Shown here: positions 52,325-62,800 of the stretch, in pieces
Numbering within the stretch: position 1 is the first letter of the stretch
Layout of the letters: every line of letters begins with the position of its first letter
Source of the DNA: Exophiala sp. HKRS030
Lineage: Eukaryota; Ascomycota; Eurotiomycetes; Chaetothyriales; Herpotrichiellaceae
NCBI GenBank assembly: GCA_023897205.1
Contig: JAHWDD010000002.1
Span: 3,472,001-3,536,000 of the forward strand
Direction of reading: 5' to 3'
Length of the DNA stretch: 64,000 bases
Notes under the pieces: model-generated
Database searches by the model: none
What the model was told of the DNA's origin: nothing
The model's input: only the letters and a program-made list of their open reading frames with translations
Translations under genes and position numbers: made by a program

Positions 52325-55001
52325 TCAAAATCCGCTGGTTCGCCAGCCTTGTGCCGTTGTACCTATAGTCCCAATACTACCCTCGCGTCGCACACCTTCA
52401 CCATCAAGGTTGAGCTTACTCAAAACCTCGGTCGGCACTGTGGGAATATATTTTCTCGCTCTTTCTCTGTTGACTCCGCCAATGCCTGCCCCATAAGTGA
52501 TTAGCATGTCCGTCGATGTAGGTAGCGAGAATGGGAGCATGAGAGATTGATCCAAGGTCAACGCATTTCGGTTTGGTGGCGGATCTGTATCTTGTTCAAC
52601 TGGTGAAGATGATGTTGGCGGAGGAAGTGCACTTTGCGGAGTCTCGGGCAGTTTCGCAGCAGCCTCGTCTCCATTCTGCTTGGTAGGAGTTTCGGCTCCG
52701 GACCCTGGAGCGTCAACTTGGGGGGTCAATGGTCGTTTGATCAAAGACTGTTCACCCTTTTGAAGCTGAACAAGGAACTTCATGTGGGCTTTGGCCAGGC
52801 TCTTCTCACCCACTTCCGCTCGGTAGTTCTTTACAGCATGAATCAATTGCGTCGGACTGAGTCGTTGCAACTGAACAAGTGTGCCCACCAATGATTCATG
52901 ATCGTCCCCGAGAGAGCTGAAGCATTGCAACCACTGGAGTAGCTGGATTATGGGAGCAAGATGGCGTCTAGCAGCATCGACTGTATTCTCACCAGTTGAA
53001 GTTGTAGACCCATTCTCATAATGCTCAGGTTGTCGATTATTCGCCCGAGCCCAGTCTTCAATGGCGGATACATTCATGCGGATTTGCATGGCTTTCGTTC
53101 TAGAGAGGTATTTTCTCGTGGTCATAACACGGTTGAAGAGTTCGGCCCCAATCCAATATATGAGTTGTGCGAGTATCTGAGAAGTGATGACTGAATGGAC
53201 GTCGTATAGGTCAAGCACAAACAGCGTCGATGAGAGGAGTGACATTATATTACGAGGAGATGTTTGAGCTCGTCGCTTAGGAGATGGTGGACGAAACCGT
53301 TTTTCTGGGTCTTCCTCCTTCGTTTTCGGCTTCGACTTGAAAACTTTCCATTCTCCCTGGAATGCAACGTCTGATAAGCCGGGTATGGTCTCATGGTCAA
53401 GCATCGCCGTGTCGAGAACCTTGTTCATTCTTCTTTCAGCATCTCGGATTATGAGGATGAAAGTTTCATTGATCAATTCTGCCAGCTCCAGTTGATACTT
53501 GGATGTGACCTGAACAAGACCAGCATCTTTCTTAAGGTAATGCAGCAATAATGTCGCGTTGGAAATCCAGAATGCAAGCATGGTCATATCCCATTGAGAT
53601 CTCTCAATGACATCGTTGATAAGATCCATTGCTTTCGTCAAGACCTCATCGAGGAGAGAAGGAGTCATATGATAATGAGCATACCTCGCCATCAAGAATA
53701 TCAGATTCGCAGGTACGGGTTTTTGTGATGGAGAACGTTGTGGAGTCATGTTGGTGATAATGAGGTCAAGAATAGCATCGAGCTTGTCTGTCTGAAAGAC
53801 AAACATCTGGTCCCCTATACATCGATCCCATATGAACTCTTCCTCTTCATCCGAATCAAAACCAGTGGGAGACTAAGACGAGTCAGCATTCATAAGCATG
53901 CACGCCGCGGACTATCCTCACCTCTGGTTGTTCATCAAAGCCGAGAGTCGACAGGTCTACTTCCAGGTTGGCAGCGCTCTCTTGCATCAGCATTCGCCTT
54001 TTCATCTCGTTTTCGGCCATTTCCTCTTCAAAACGATCTTGTGAGAAGCCTGCATTATAGAAGTCGTCGTCTAGGTTTGTGCCGCCAAAATGATAGCCAT
54101 TTTCGTGCAAATAGTGGGAGAAGTCGGAGCCTGGCTGAACAAAGTCTAGAGCTGTGCCTCCGGACGAAGACTTTATATCGGGATCAGCTCCATGATCCAG
54201 TAGGAGTTTTGCGATTTGTTTGTGACGATTGGTCATTGCCCACATCAATGCGCTCCACTGGTTTCTGTCTTGCTTGTCCACCACGGCACCAGCGTCGAGA
54301 AGTGCTGCTACAACTTCATGATGTCCCTATGTCTGTCAGAATGACTTCTTCCCTAGCAGTCTGGTTAGGACACCTACGAAACAGCTGGCGTATATCAAAG
54401 GCACGGTGCCGTCCTCGTCCGGCTGGTTGACATCCACGTACTCTTTCGCGCTTCCTCCCACAAGCTTCCGTATTCGAACCACATCCCCGTTGCTCGCGGC
54501 CATGTTAAGACTCTTCTGCAATATCTCTTTCTTTTCTGCAGGCGATAAATTGTCGTCTGTTGCAATGGCATCTTCATCTTGTCCAGGACTTCCATCCTCC
54601 CTATGTTGTGCCTGTGCCGCAACCATCTCCATTAATCTCGAGTCGCTGTCCTGTAGTCGGGCGTAGGTTTCGGCGTCATCATACGCCGGGGTGTCTAGAT
54701 GGAGGTCGAAATCAAGAGGTCTTGCAGGAGTAGGGGCCGTAATATACTGAGACGAGCCTATAAATGCGCATATATGAGTATTCGTCACGGTGTACGAGGG
54801 CACGAGACCCGGGGGAGGAGGGGGGATTTCCTTGCCTTGCCAGCCATCGTATATCTCAGTCTCCCCGCCATAACTGGAGAAGTTACGACGGTCATCGAGG
54901 GAAGTAGGTAGATCGCTTGGCAGCTTCCGCGCCGAAGTAGGTGTGGTGGGAGTGTGAGGTAGTGAGTCGACTGTCGGCGACGTGGGATCTATCGAGTCCA
55001 T
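52325..55001 (-). CDS. Ankyrin-repeat plus dilute (DIL) domain protein
   Basis: Exons 54378-55001, 53922-54326, 52325-53872; 858 aa; introns 51 and 49 nt, all phase 0. A disordered Pro/Thr-rich N-tail carries a PPPPPG motif. Ankyrin repeats span about 165-275 (NMAASNGDVVRIRKLV, YASCFGHHEVVAALLDAGA, LMWAMTNRHKQIAKLLLDHGA). The first intron splits a repeat exactly at ASCF/GHH, confirming it. An acidic linker (FDSDEEEEFIWD) leads to a DIL domain (about 370-700), the cargo-binding fold of class V myosins (WISNATLLLHYLKKD, LSSTLFVLDLYDVH, LLQWLQCFSSL). There is no motor domain. Such ankyrin-DIL proteins are fungal and may link cargo or polarity factors to membranes; function inferred. Confidence 0.9.
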
Positions 55002-55338
55002 CCTGTCGACTGCGCGGGGGATTTGTTGAGGGAGAGTCCCGTCTCATGTCGAAGGATGGCGATGTTGGGCTAACATAGGCAGCATCTGAGTAAAGGGCCC
55101 GTTGTTCAGCGCGAATACATGTCTACGAGTACCAAGGGGACAATCTGCTCCCAGGTAAATCTGTCAAGTATCAAGTTAGACGTGGAATCTTCGTGTCGGT
55201 CTCAGGAAAGGCACATCCCGCTGTCAACATCTGTCCCGCCGCTTTAAGACTCCACACAGAACGCGTAGTTTCTCCCGGCATGAAGACTTCTTCTTCGTCT
55301 CGACAACTTGATTTATTTCCCTGTCATCGACCACATTA
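55002..55338. other. Short intergenic region
   Basis: 337 bases: promoter of the ankyrin-DIL gene and 3' end of the Zn2Cys6 regulator on the same strand. Nothing else seen. Confidence 0.5.
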
Positions 55339-57680
55339 CTATGGCCACGATGGCGCTGTCAGGTCATTGCTATCTTCAAACGCCTCCCAGTCAAAGGACA
55401 ACTCATCAAAATCGGCAAACGAGAAAGCGGTGCTGCCTTCGTATGTCTCGACACCTACGCCAGTGGAATTCTGTTGTATTTGAAGCTGGTCCTGCTGTGT
55501 CCAATCCTGTGGTATCAATGTCGTACTTCCCATCCCGGGCTGATGTGCATATGCCGATATGCCGTCTAGCATCTGCCCCGGGCGTTGGTGAAGATACGCA
55601 GGCTCATAAAAACCTGATGTGTCTGGGCCTCCAGCATATTCGATGAGAGCCTGACCAGAAGAGTCTCTTCGTAAACTGGGTTCTGCAAAGCTGCTCTTGT
55701 TGAGATCAGCAAGCGCTTTGAAAGCCACGATGTCAAAAGCATCGCGTTTCCCTTTGAAGTCTGGAAAGTGCTCGACCATTCCCCATAGCACAGAAGAGCA
55801 TGTGTGAACCAGGGTCTCGAGCTCATGCATGGTGATGTGGTCTCGGACTTGTTTCGAATTAACGTAGCTATAAAGCAGGGCTGTGCCTGCCGAGAACAAA
55901 TTTTCCACCGCTTGCCAATATATGGTCAATCTGTGTTCGGTGAAGAATCGACGATACAGCTGGATCATTTTGGATGCTGCTTCGGCCAAAGACATTAATG
56001 ATGCCTCTTTCGGCGTCGGAATGTTGGCCGACGGGTGATATAGATAGAGCAGTGCTCGATAATAGGTAAGTTCAAAATTCTCCACGTTCTTACGTTCACC
56101 ATCTGTCAAGTTATGCTTGCGAGGCGTCTCATCATACCAGGCCTGGATACGAGATCGCATATCCTGTTGCCATCGGTCTAGATCAACCGGTCCGCAAGCC
56201 ACTGGCGCTCGCTCATACAACGTGGTCCGCATCTCCGATTGAATTTGACGGTACCGTAGCACGTGGTAATTGACACGCTTGGGTCGGGGATGAAAGGCAT
56301 CACTTGGGATGACCCCATCGGCCGTGATGAACTCATCATTCTCGATGCTTGGAAACTGAGAGATGTCAATGGCTGAGTCTGACAGGAGAGTCTCGTGTGT
56401 ACCTTCGTAGTAATGGCTCCATCCGCGAGACAAGAAGGCAATCCCAGTGCGATCGAAATGTTTCTGTCCATGGCATAGGCCACCCAGAACGCCCGCCTTC
56501 TGGCATCGACCGTCAAGAAATCCATTGGCTCCGGCGTCATGTCTCGATGCAGGCCTAATTCCACCGCCAAACGCAGTGCGGCACCTACAGTCTTCCAAAC
56601 AGCCCATACAGTGGGATGATGATAAAAATATTGTGCAATAAGGAGCAGTGCTTGAACCCCTTCGAGATCACTGGGCAGTCCAGCTTTTAGCAGCGCTTTG
56701 AGCGACATACGATGGTACCTGTCTGCGAGGGATGTGGGTATTCTTGATGGGTCTTGCTTTTGCAGTGTCAATAGGGCAACGGAGAGCACTCCAAATACGA
56801 AGAATACCGCCCTCTTGGCCTCGGTGCTGTTGTGGGTACCGGCAAGGTCAATGACCGGCGACATCTTGTACAAGAGTTCCAGCTTGTGGTTGAAGGTCGG
56901 TTCATGCAGTAGAGGCATGCTCATATTCGCGAAATGAAAGTAAGCCTTGACGAGGCTCCGCACACCTTGTCTGGTGGGAAGAGACACTGGAGAAGCGTCG
57001 AAGTCTTCCACCATGCCGGATACACTGGAATTACCATTGTCTTCACGTTCCGTACGCGGCTTTGCGAATATATGCTGGGATGTTTTTGCCCTTATGAGTT
57101 CGGACAAAAGTATCTGAGAAAATGCTGCTTCGTATGTGGCACCACGCTGTGTCAGACTCAATATCGGACGGATTGTCCTGTTGTCTGCATTATCAGTGCT
57201 ACCTTCGTCAATAGTCAAACTGAAATGATTGCTCAATTCATTTGGTGACGCCGTTCCCACATTCGCTTGGAAAGATACTGGTGCCGGCGAAATTGTTGGC
57301 CGCGGCGTGGGCTCAAGCTCATGACCGAGACCATGTTCTTGTAACTTCATCTCGAGATACGCCACGCGTTCCTCCAAGCTCTGTACGTAGCTATTTTCAG
57401 TATCTCTGTCAGTGTTTGTCCGATGCGAAAAAGCGTATCTTGATCCCGACCTTCTAGGTACATTCCTTTTGGCAACGGAATCGTAGCCCACGCATTCCTC
57501 GCCGGCCGCCTCGCATAGGCCACATTTCTTTAGAGGCATCTCATCTTAGCAAGAGATCTCGTGTGTTCACAACGAACGAGCCAAGTGGACGCTTCTTGTA
57601 GCACTCACCGGGTGCCGCTGATCACATCTCTTTTTCTTGCGCCGGCATCTCATGCATGCCGTAATGTTCGACCTTGCCAT
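55339..57680 (-). CDS. Zn2Cys6 transcription factor, probable cluster regulator
   Basis: Exons 57609-57680, 56403-57527, 55339-56355; 737 aa. The first exon is only 24 codons. Splicing GTGAGT..CTAAAG joins it to exon 2 and completes a perfect zinc cluster: C9-C12-C19-C26-C29-C36 (CMRCRRKKKRCD..KCGLC). A short coiled-coil linker (YVQSLEERVAYLEMKLQEHG) suggests dimer formation. The fungal transcription factor domain covers about 180-560, with LVKAYFHFANMSMPLLHEPTF, WKTVGAALRLAVELGLHRD and RRRAFWVAYAMDR. Intron 2 is 47 nt. The acidic C-terminus (SFADFDELSFDWEAFEDSND) looks like an activation region. It lies 357 bp downstream of a co-oriented FAD oxidase and is the likely local regulator. Confidence 0.92.
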
Positions 57681-58036
57681 GGAAGGACCCCTGCCATGTT
57701 TACTAAGCCCGCCGTGATCTACGCGATCTACAGAAGGACTCATGGATTGACTTGCTGAGATGCCGCAGATTGATGGAAGAAGGGGAGATCGTGGGACAAC
57801 ATAGTGTCCGATATCTCGGGTACATTGATTTTGTGGGTAAGTGGGGTTGTTGGATTTTGGCCTGGGGCAGTTGATAACATACCCTGAGACATCATTGTCA
57901 CCCCCATAGACATGTCTTATGATCCACGGGACACAAGGCTCAATGCAATTGCAGTGGTTTTATTTCTATCTAGTACAAGACTCATCCAAGTCGATGCGAC
58001 TATACGAGCAACATCATCGACACATCGAACTATTCG
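57681..58036. other. Intergenic between FAD oxidase stop and regulator start
   Basis: 356 bases, both neighbours on minus. Promoter of the Zn2Cys6 gene and terminator of the oxidase. No gene or clear site. Confidence 0.5.
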
Positions 58037-59478
58037 TTAGAGTCGATGCCGGACTACTCCTGCCAATTCTTGTGGTTCTCCATCCATTCTAGGGCTACTT
58101 GAGTCTTTGCCATCCGACACCCTATGGAAAGCCCATTTGTCAGCCAACTCTTGAGACAATTTTCCTTCCACCGAGTCCACAATGTAATCACCAAGAATGG
58201 GCAGAAATTTCCACGCATGAGCCGACCCTCCAGTCGCCAGATGGATTCCTTGGACAGAGGGATGAGGAGCGATTAAGAAATCAGCGGTAGGGGTGGTACT
58301 AATCCTGTCATGACAGTCAGAGCGTGTCCAGAAGGGGCGGTACGGTTCAAAAACTTACCAGCATATCTTGGTCCTGTCAAACGGTCTAGCTGCCAAAGGT
58401 GGCATGATCTCCCTCAGATTCTCACGCATTGCGGCTTCAGCATCGGCGGGAATGACATCTGAGGGATTGCTGACGATTGTCCGAGGGTAACAAATCTTCA
58501 ACTCCTTCGATTCGTCCTCTGGATGCGGCACCACGACTGTATTCTTGTAGCCCGGTGATCGTCTGAGGATCTTGATCTCACCATGGTACGGTGGGAACAT
58601 GTTCAATCCCGTGCTGAGGTTGGTGGTGATGGACATGTTCTTCCAACGGGCTTCCTCCTCTGGCGTGACCTTGATCCAGGCCACCTCGTGTCCCACGGGT
58701 GTCTGACGACTACCCAGATCTACCAGTCGGTTTGACCAAGCACCAGCTGCAACAATGACGAGATCAGCTTTGAGTACAGTTCCATCCTCCAGTGTGACCC
58801 CTTGAGAGCGTCCGCCGCTGATATTGATATGGTCGACTGGCGTTCCACATTCGAACGTTATGGCAGGTTCATTTTGACACCGTTCATAGTATACTCTGAT
58901 GGACTCCTTGGCGTCGATAAAGGCGGCTTCCAAATTGCAATAAGCCTTGTTCCAACGCGGCCGGCCTCCGAGCTTTGTCTCGGCGACTGGCTGAGATGTT
59001 TTGCCATGGATTCGCTGATAGACATCTTCTCGACAAGGCATCTCTACGATATCCTCGGGACGGCACAGACTCTTTGCCCGTGTCAGAGTCACCCGGTAGA
59101 TATCGGTGAAACGACTTGGTTCTCCATCACAGACAAATGTCATGCCTTGCTGGAACATGTATCGACTGATTTCGGGATCTTCTTGTAGCTTGATCTGGGC
59201 CGTCTTTGCGAGTCGAGCATATATGGGATCAGTATAATCTGTCTCACGTATCAATACCGTCGGGTCAATTGCCTGGGTTATCTGAATCTCTCCTTACCTG
59301 ATCGAATGCATCGAGTGGTGTCGACGCTCGTCCCGTCCGGAACTGGAGGAGTCAGTCGATCAACAACGGTGACTTTGGTTGATGGAGAGCGCCTTGTGAT
59401 GGCAAGGGCTGTCGACAGGCCAAAGACGCCAGCCCCGATGATGAGAACTTTAGGGGGAAATCTGTTTTGACTTGACAT
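58037..59478 (-). CDS. FAD-dependent amine/amino-acid oxidase (sarcosine/pipecolate/fructosyl-amino-acid type)
   Basis: Exons 59298-59478, 58359-59238, 58037-58304; 442 aa. ATG 59478 is the first in frame. The Rossmann FAD motif is G15-A-G17-V-F-G20, followed by KVTVVDR. The first intron (59239-59297) ends at GACAG so that CIRS joins DYTDPIYARLA, as in family members; using the earlier AG would create a stop. DLVIVAAGAWSNRL is the second FAD-contact region. The last exon supplies CWISTTPTADFLIAPHP and LATGGSAHAWKFLPILGDYI, the flavin-attachment-proximal C-terminus of sarcosine, pipecolate and fructosyl amino acid oxidases. It oxidises a secondary amine or amino acid producing hydrogen peroxide. 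No clear PTS1: it ends HRL, a weak SKL-like tripeptide. Divergent from the MFS permease. Confidence 0.9.
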
Positions 59479-59631
59479 TGTTGCCTTGGGTATTGCTGTT
59501 TCTAAAACGACGCGCAATTCCTGAGTCTTGTTGAACGACGGTAATTTAAGCGACCTTACTTCTATGTCTGCCAAGAACCTTCAACCCTTGGAGCTACTTG
59601 TATATGCCGACAAATATGTATAACTGAGAAG

Positions 59632-59643
59632 CGGCATTGGCCG
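59632..59643. promoter_or_regulatory. CGG-N6-CCG candidate zinc-cluster site
   Basis: CGG CATTGG CCG, the spacing used by Ppr1/UaY-type factors. One of three inverted CGG sites in this promoter. Confidence 0.4.
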
Positions 59644-59699
59644 CCATCGAGACGATCATTCATTCAAGTGAGGTGAGGACATAAGCCTCGATTGGCTGG

Positions 59700-59711
59700 C
59701 GGACGACGCCG
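59700..59711. promoter_or_regulatory. CGG-N6-CCG candidate zinc-cluster site
   Basis: CGG ACGACG CCG, same spacing as the site 68 bp to the left. Confidence 0.4.
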
Positions 59712-59874
59712 CCTGAGTTCTGGAGACTCACGCGGGCAGTCTCAAGAGATGCCAGTACTGAATGATGTGTGGAGTAGGAATGAAAAGCCGGCAAACAAGA
59801 GGAAGATCATCATGCAAGGGAGAGGAAGAGAACTGAGGATGGGAAGAGGAAGAAAACCAAGTGTTGGTGTCGAG

Positions 59875-59888
59875 CGGAGGACCCTCCG
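59875..59888. promoter_or_regulatory. CGGAGG-AC-CCTCCG palindrome
   Basis: Six-base perfect inverted arms around a 2-base spacer; the outer triplets form CGG-N8-CCG. Candidate operator for a symmetric regulator dimer. Confidence 0.4.
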
Positions 59889-60088
59889 AGCGGCGAAGAC
59901 CGCAGCCAATCAAGTGGTTCACTTCTGCCCATTGATCTACACAAGTCGTGTTCGCGACTGTCCATCTTCTCCGTTCTACACAAATAGCATGAGGCCAGGG
60001 TGCCTCGCGTGGCATTATATATAATCATGGGCTCGGACTTCACTGTCCCCCACTGCCATGGCTTTCACATGTCGACCTTAAGCTCAAG

Positions 60089-62182
60089 ATGATGAATCTG
60101 TCGAAATTCTTTCGACGCCCTGTTCCTCCAGTGCAGCAGGGGACCAGCCCAGCTGAACGAGGACTAGTGAGGCGACTCGATATGTTCTTGCTCACCTTTG
60201 GGTGTCTATCTCAAGGTATACGATCTTCAAATTCTGGTCGAATCGATGGTCTGACAATACGCAGTCATTAAGTATTTATCTACTGCTCCTATCATTGGTG
60301 TTTCCGATCCTAATTTGATGAGGTTCCTGGATCAATCAAACATCAACAATGCATATGTGTCTGGCATGAAGGAAGACTTGAAGTTGTACGGGAATGAGCT
60401 CAACTAGTTAGTTCTATTCAACATCTAGTCCAAACGCCGCTAACCTTCAATCCTCTGTAGCTTCACAACCTACTTCAACATTGGCTATTGCATCATGCTC
60501 ATCCCATCTCAAGTCATTTTGACCTATGTCCGTCCAAGTTACTGGCTTCCTGGACTAGAGATTGCCTGGGGAATACTTACCGGCCTCATCGCAACAGTCA
60601 ACAGTGCGCGACAAGTGTATGCCATTCGGGCATTTCTTGGTCTGTGTGAAAGCAGTGCCTGGCCAGGCATGATGACTCTGCTCAGTAGGTTTCTGGTCGC
60701 ATCTTATACCCTTCACAGACCACTGTCAAGTGTAAGCCCAAACTGACACCTGCTTCAGTGCATTGGTACACACCTCTCGAACTTGCCAAGCGGATGGGAT
60801 TCTATCATTCGTGTCAGGCTATCGGGAGCATGATGTCTGGAGCCATTCAGGCGGCGATCAGCAGTACACTGGAAGGGCATAGTGGAATCGCTGGATGGAG
60901 GTGTGACATATCCCTCCAAGTATTCATCCTCCCAGGGGTATCATTGCTGACACCTGATCAGATGGCTCTTCATCATCAATGCGATCATCACAGTTGTTTG
61001 GGGGTTTGCTGGATTCTTTATGCTCCCCGACTATCCCAACAACCCAAACCCAAGAGCGTTTTGGTTTAACAATAACCATGCTGAGATTGCCATGCATAGA
61101 CTGGCTCGACATGGACGAGCAGAGCCAAAGGCTGTATCGTGGGCAGGAGCCAAGTATGACACGATTTTATCATCAATCATGTGCTGCGACCCACTGACAT
61201 TTTTCCAGGCGTACGTTTTCCACCTGGGTGACCTATTTCTTCGCGGTGCTTTATATATGTACTGTGATCGGAAATTATGGATACACCTTCTTCGGATTGT
61301 TTCTCAAGAGTCTGAAAAACGCCGACGGCACAAGGACCTGGACAACCCCTCAAGTCAACGCGATCCCCATCGGAGGCAGTGCGATACAAGTTGTCTTTGT
61401 CTGGATCTGGGCTTTTATTTCAGATCGTTTACAAGCTAGGTGGCCTTTGATCATTGTTCAGGTCTCAATTGCTCTCATACCCGGCATCATTATGAGCATT
61501 TGGACTCGACATCCTGAAGCAGTTGGTTTGGCCGCGGCTTACAGCAGTTACTTCCTCAATTATATGGTGCTAGGTACAGCACCACTCATTTTCGCATGGC
61601 TCGCAGACATGTAAGTCCGTCAGTTCTATCGTCGCTTGTCACCTTGCTTACACTTTCCAGCCTTCCACAAGATTCCGAAGCTCGACCACTCATGGTTGGT
61701 GCTGCTATTGCAGGAGATTATGCCATTGCCGCTTGGTCCAATGTTTTGATGTGGCCCGCCGATCAAGCACCATACTGTATGACTATGAGGATTTTATTGA
61801 ATCATAAAGACTCCACACACTAACGACAACAATTTAGATCGATATGGTTGGGAATCCGCAATTGCTCTTTTAACCACCGCCATCATCATGGTATGTGTAT
61901 TACGATGGATTGATGGAAAGTATTTGCGGTAGGTTGAAACTTTTTCCAATTCTTGGTCTCCCAAATATCTAATCTGGAGTGTGTGTGTTTGTGAATTTTA
62001 GTGAACGAAGAGCAGAATACATTGCTTCTCTGGAAGGAGAAAACGACGTCGTGGTGGTTGGAACAAGCGAACTCGGTGGTGTCGATACCAGAGATGATGA
62101 CACCAAAAGTGTCTCGAGTGTTGGAAAACAAGCATTGGAAACATCACAATTTGATGCAGTCAACATTGACTCGAAGGGGTGA
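60089..62182 (+). CDS. MFS permease, Dal5/Tna1 (anion:cation symporter) type
   Basis: Ten exons: 60089-60215, 60265-60271, 60323-60406, 60461-60684, 60759-60900, 60962-61153, 61209-61610, 61661-61776, 61838-61928, 62002-62182; 521 aa, all phases consistent. Family motifs appear only after splicing: [46 protein letters not shown] joined to [19 protein letters not shown] joined to [14 protein letters not shown] joined to [16 protein letters not shown] joined to YRYGWE. Twelve helices expected. The length and motifs match Dal5/Tna1/Liz1 permeases that import allantoate, nicotinate, pantothenate or other carboxylates with protons. Exon 2 is only 7 nt (TCATTAA), so intron positions around it deserve transcript support. 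Divergent from the oxidase. Confidence 0.88.
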
Positions 62183-62800
62183 CTTGAAAGAATTCTCCGT
62201 ATCGTGCAGCAGATTTGTAGTCAACACTATAACAACTGTATGAAGGGGGGAAATATCCATGTACTTCCCCGCGAAATCAAGCCGCGGGTCCGGGATTCTG
62301 TGGGGTTATCAGCTGTGACACTTTCCTTGCACAGTAATGAAATTGCCTGTTACGGAAGAGCTCAATTTTTCGAGCCCCAACGAGGTGTCCTTTGTGCTGA
62401 TGGGTTGTCAGTTGTGACACTTGCACTTTCCTTGTACAGTAATGAAGTTGCCTATTACGGCACTTTTCAGTTTTTCGAGCCCCAACGAGGGGCTTTTGTG
62501 CTTTTTCTTCGATTCGGTGAAGTTACATGCGGTTAGGCCCCCCCCGGATCGTCATCGCTAATCTGTAGATCCGGAGATTAAAGCCATGCGTTCTACTTTC
62601 TGCGGTCCGCTCTGATGATGATAGGCGAGAATCCACGTCTGATCATACTTGAAGTACAGGGTTAACTTAGTTAACACAAGTTCACCATTGCGGTGGTGGG
62701 CCTTGAGGGTTGTACTCGTACGCAAGGCTGACTCGGATTATGGGGGCGAAAAAACCATTGCCCTCCCGCCAAATTTGCGCAAAGTGCCCCAGTCCACAGT
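62183..62800. other. Convergent intergenic region with a 100-bp tandem repeat
   Basis: 618 bases between permease stop and monooxygenase stop. Contains a diverged head-to-tail duplication (listed separately) and otherwise no gene. Confidence 0.6.
62301..62502. repeat. Two-copy tandem repeat, about 100 bp per unit
   Basis: Unit 1 62301-62400 and unit 2 62401-62502 align end to end: both read GTGACACTT..CTTTCCTTG.ACAGTAATGAA.TTGCCT.TTACGG, later TTTTTCGAGCCCCAACGAGG and TTTGTGCT. Unit 2 carries a 6-base insertion near its start and a few substitutions, several of them transitions. An open frame of 110 codons (62204-62536) crosses both copies and repeats FFEPQRG, but it has no other protein character and is not called. 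Confidence 0.85.

Larger units (their letters stand above)
59479..60088. promoter_or_regulatory. Divergent promoter with inverted CGG/CCG sites
   Basis: 610 bp between the oxidase (minus) and permease (plus) ATGs. Inverted CGG half-sites: CGG-N6-CCG at 59632-59643, CGG-N6-CCG at 59700-59711 and CGG-N8-CCG within the perfect palindrome CGGAGG-AC-CCTCCG at 59875-59888. A TATA-like ATTATATATAAT lies at 60013-60024, about 65 bp before the permease ATG. Inverted CGG triplets are the classical target of Zn2Cys6 dimers; binding by the nearby factor is inference. Confidence 0.55.

Noticed and set aside
59239..59297. Alternative acceptor at CCCAG inside the oxidase intron 1
   Set aside because: Gives an immediate stop codon (GGC AAT TGA) and breaks the CIRSDYTDP family motif; the downstream GACAG acceptor restores both.
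62204..62536. 110-codon frame over the tandem repeat
   Set aside because: Explained by duplication of a non-coding unit; no signal or domain and located between convergent gene ends.
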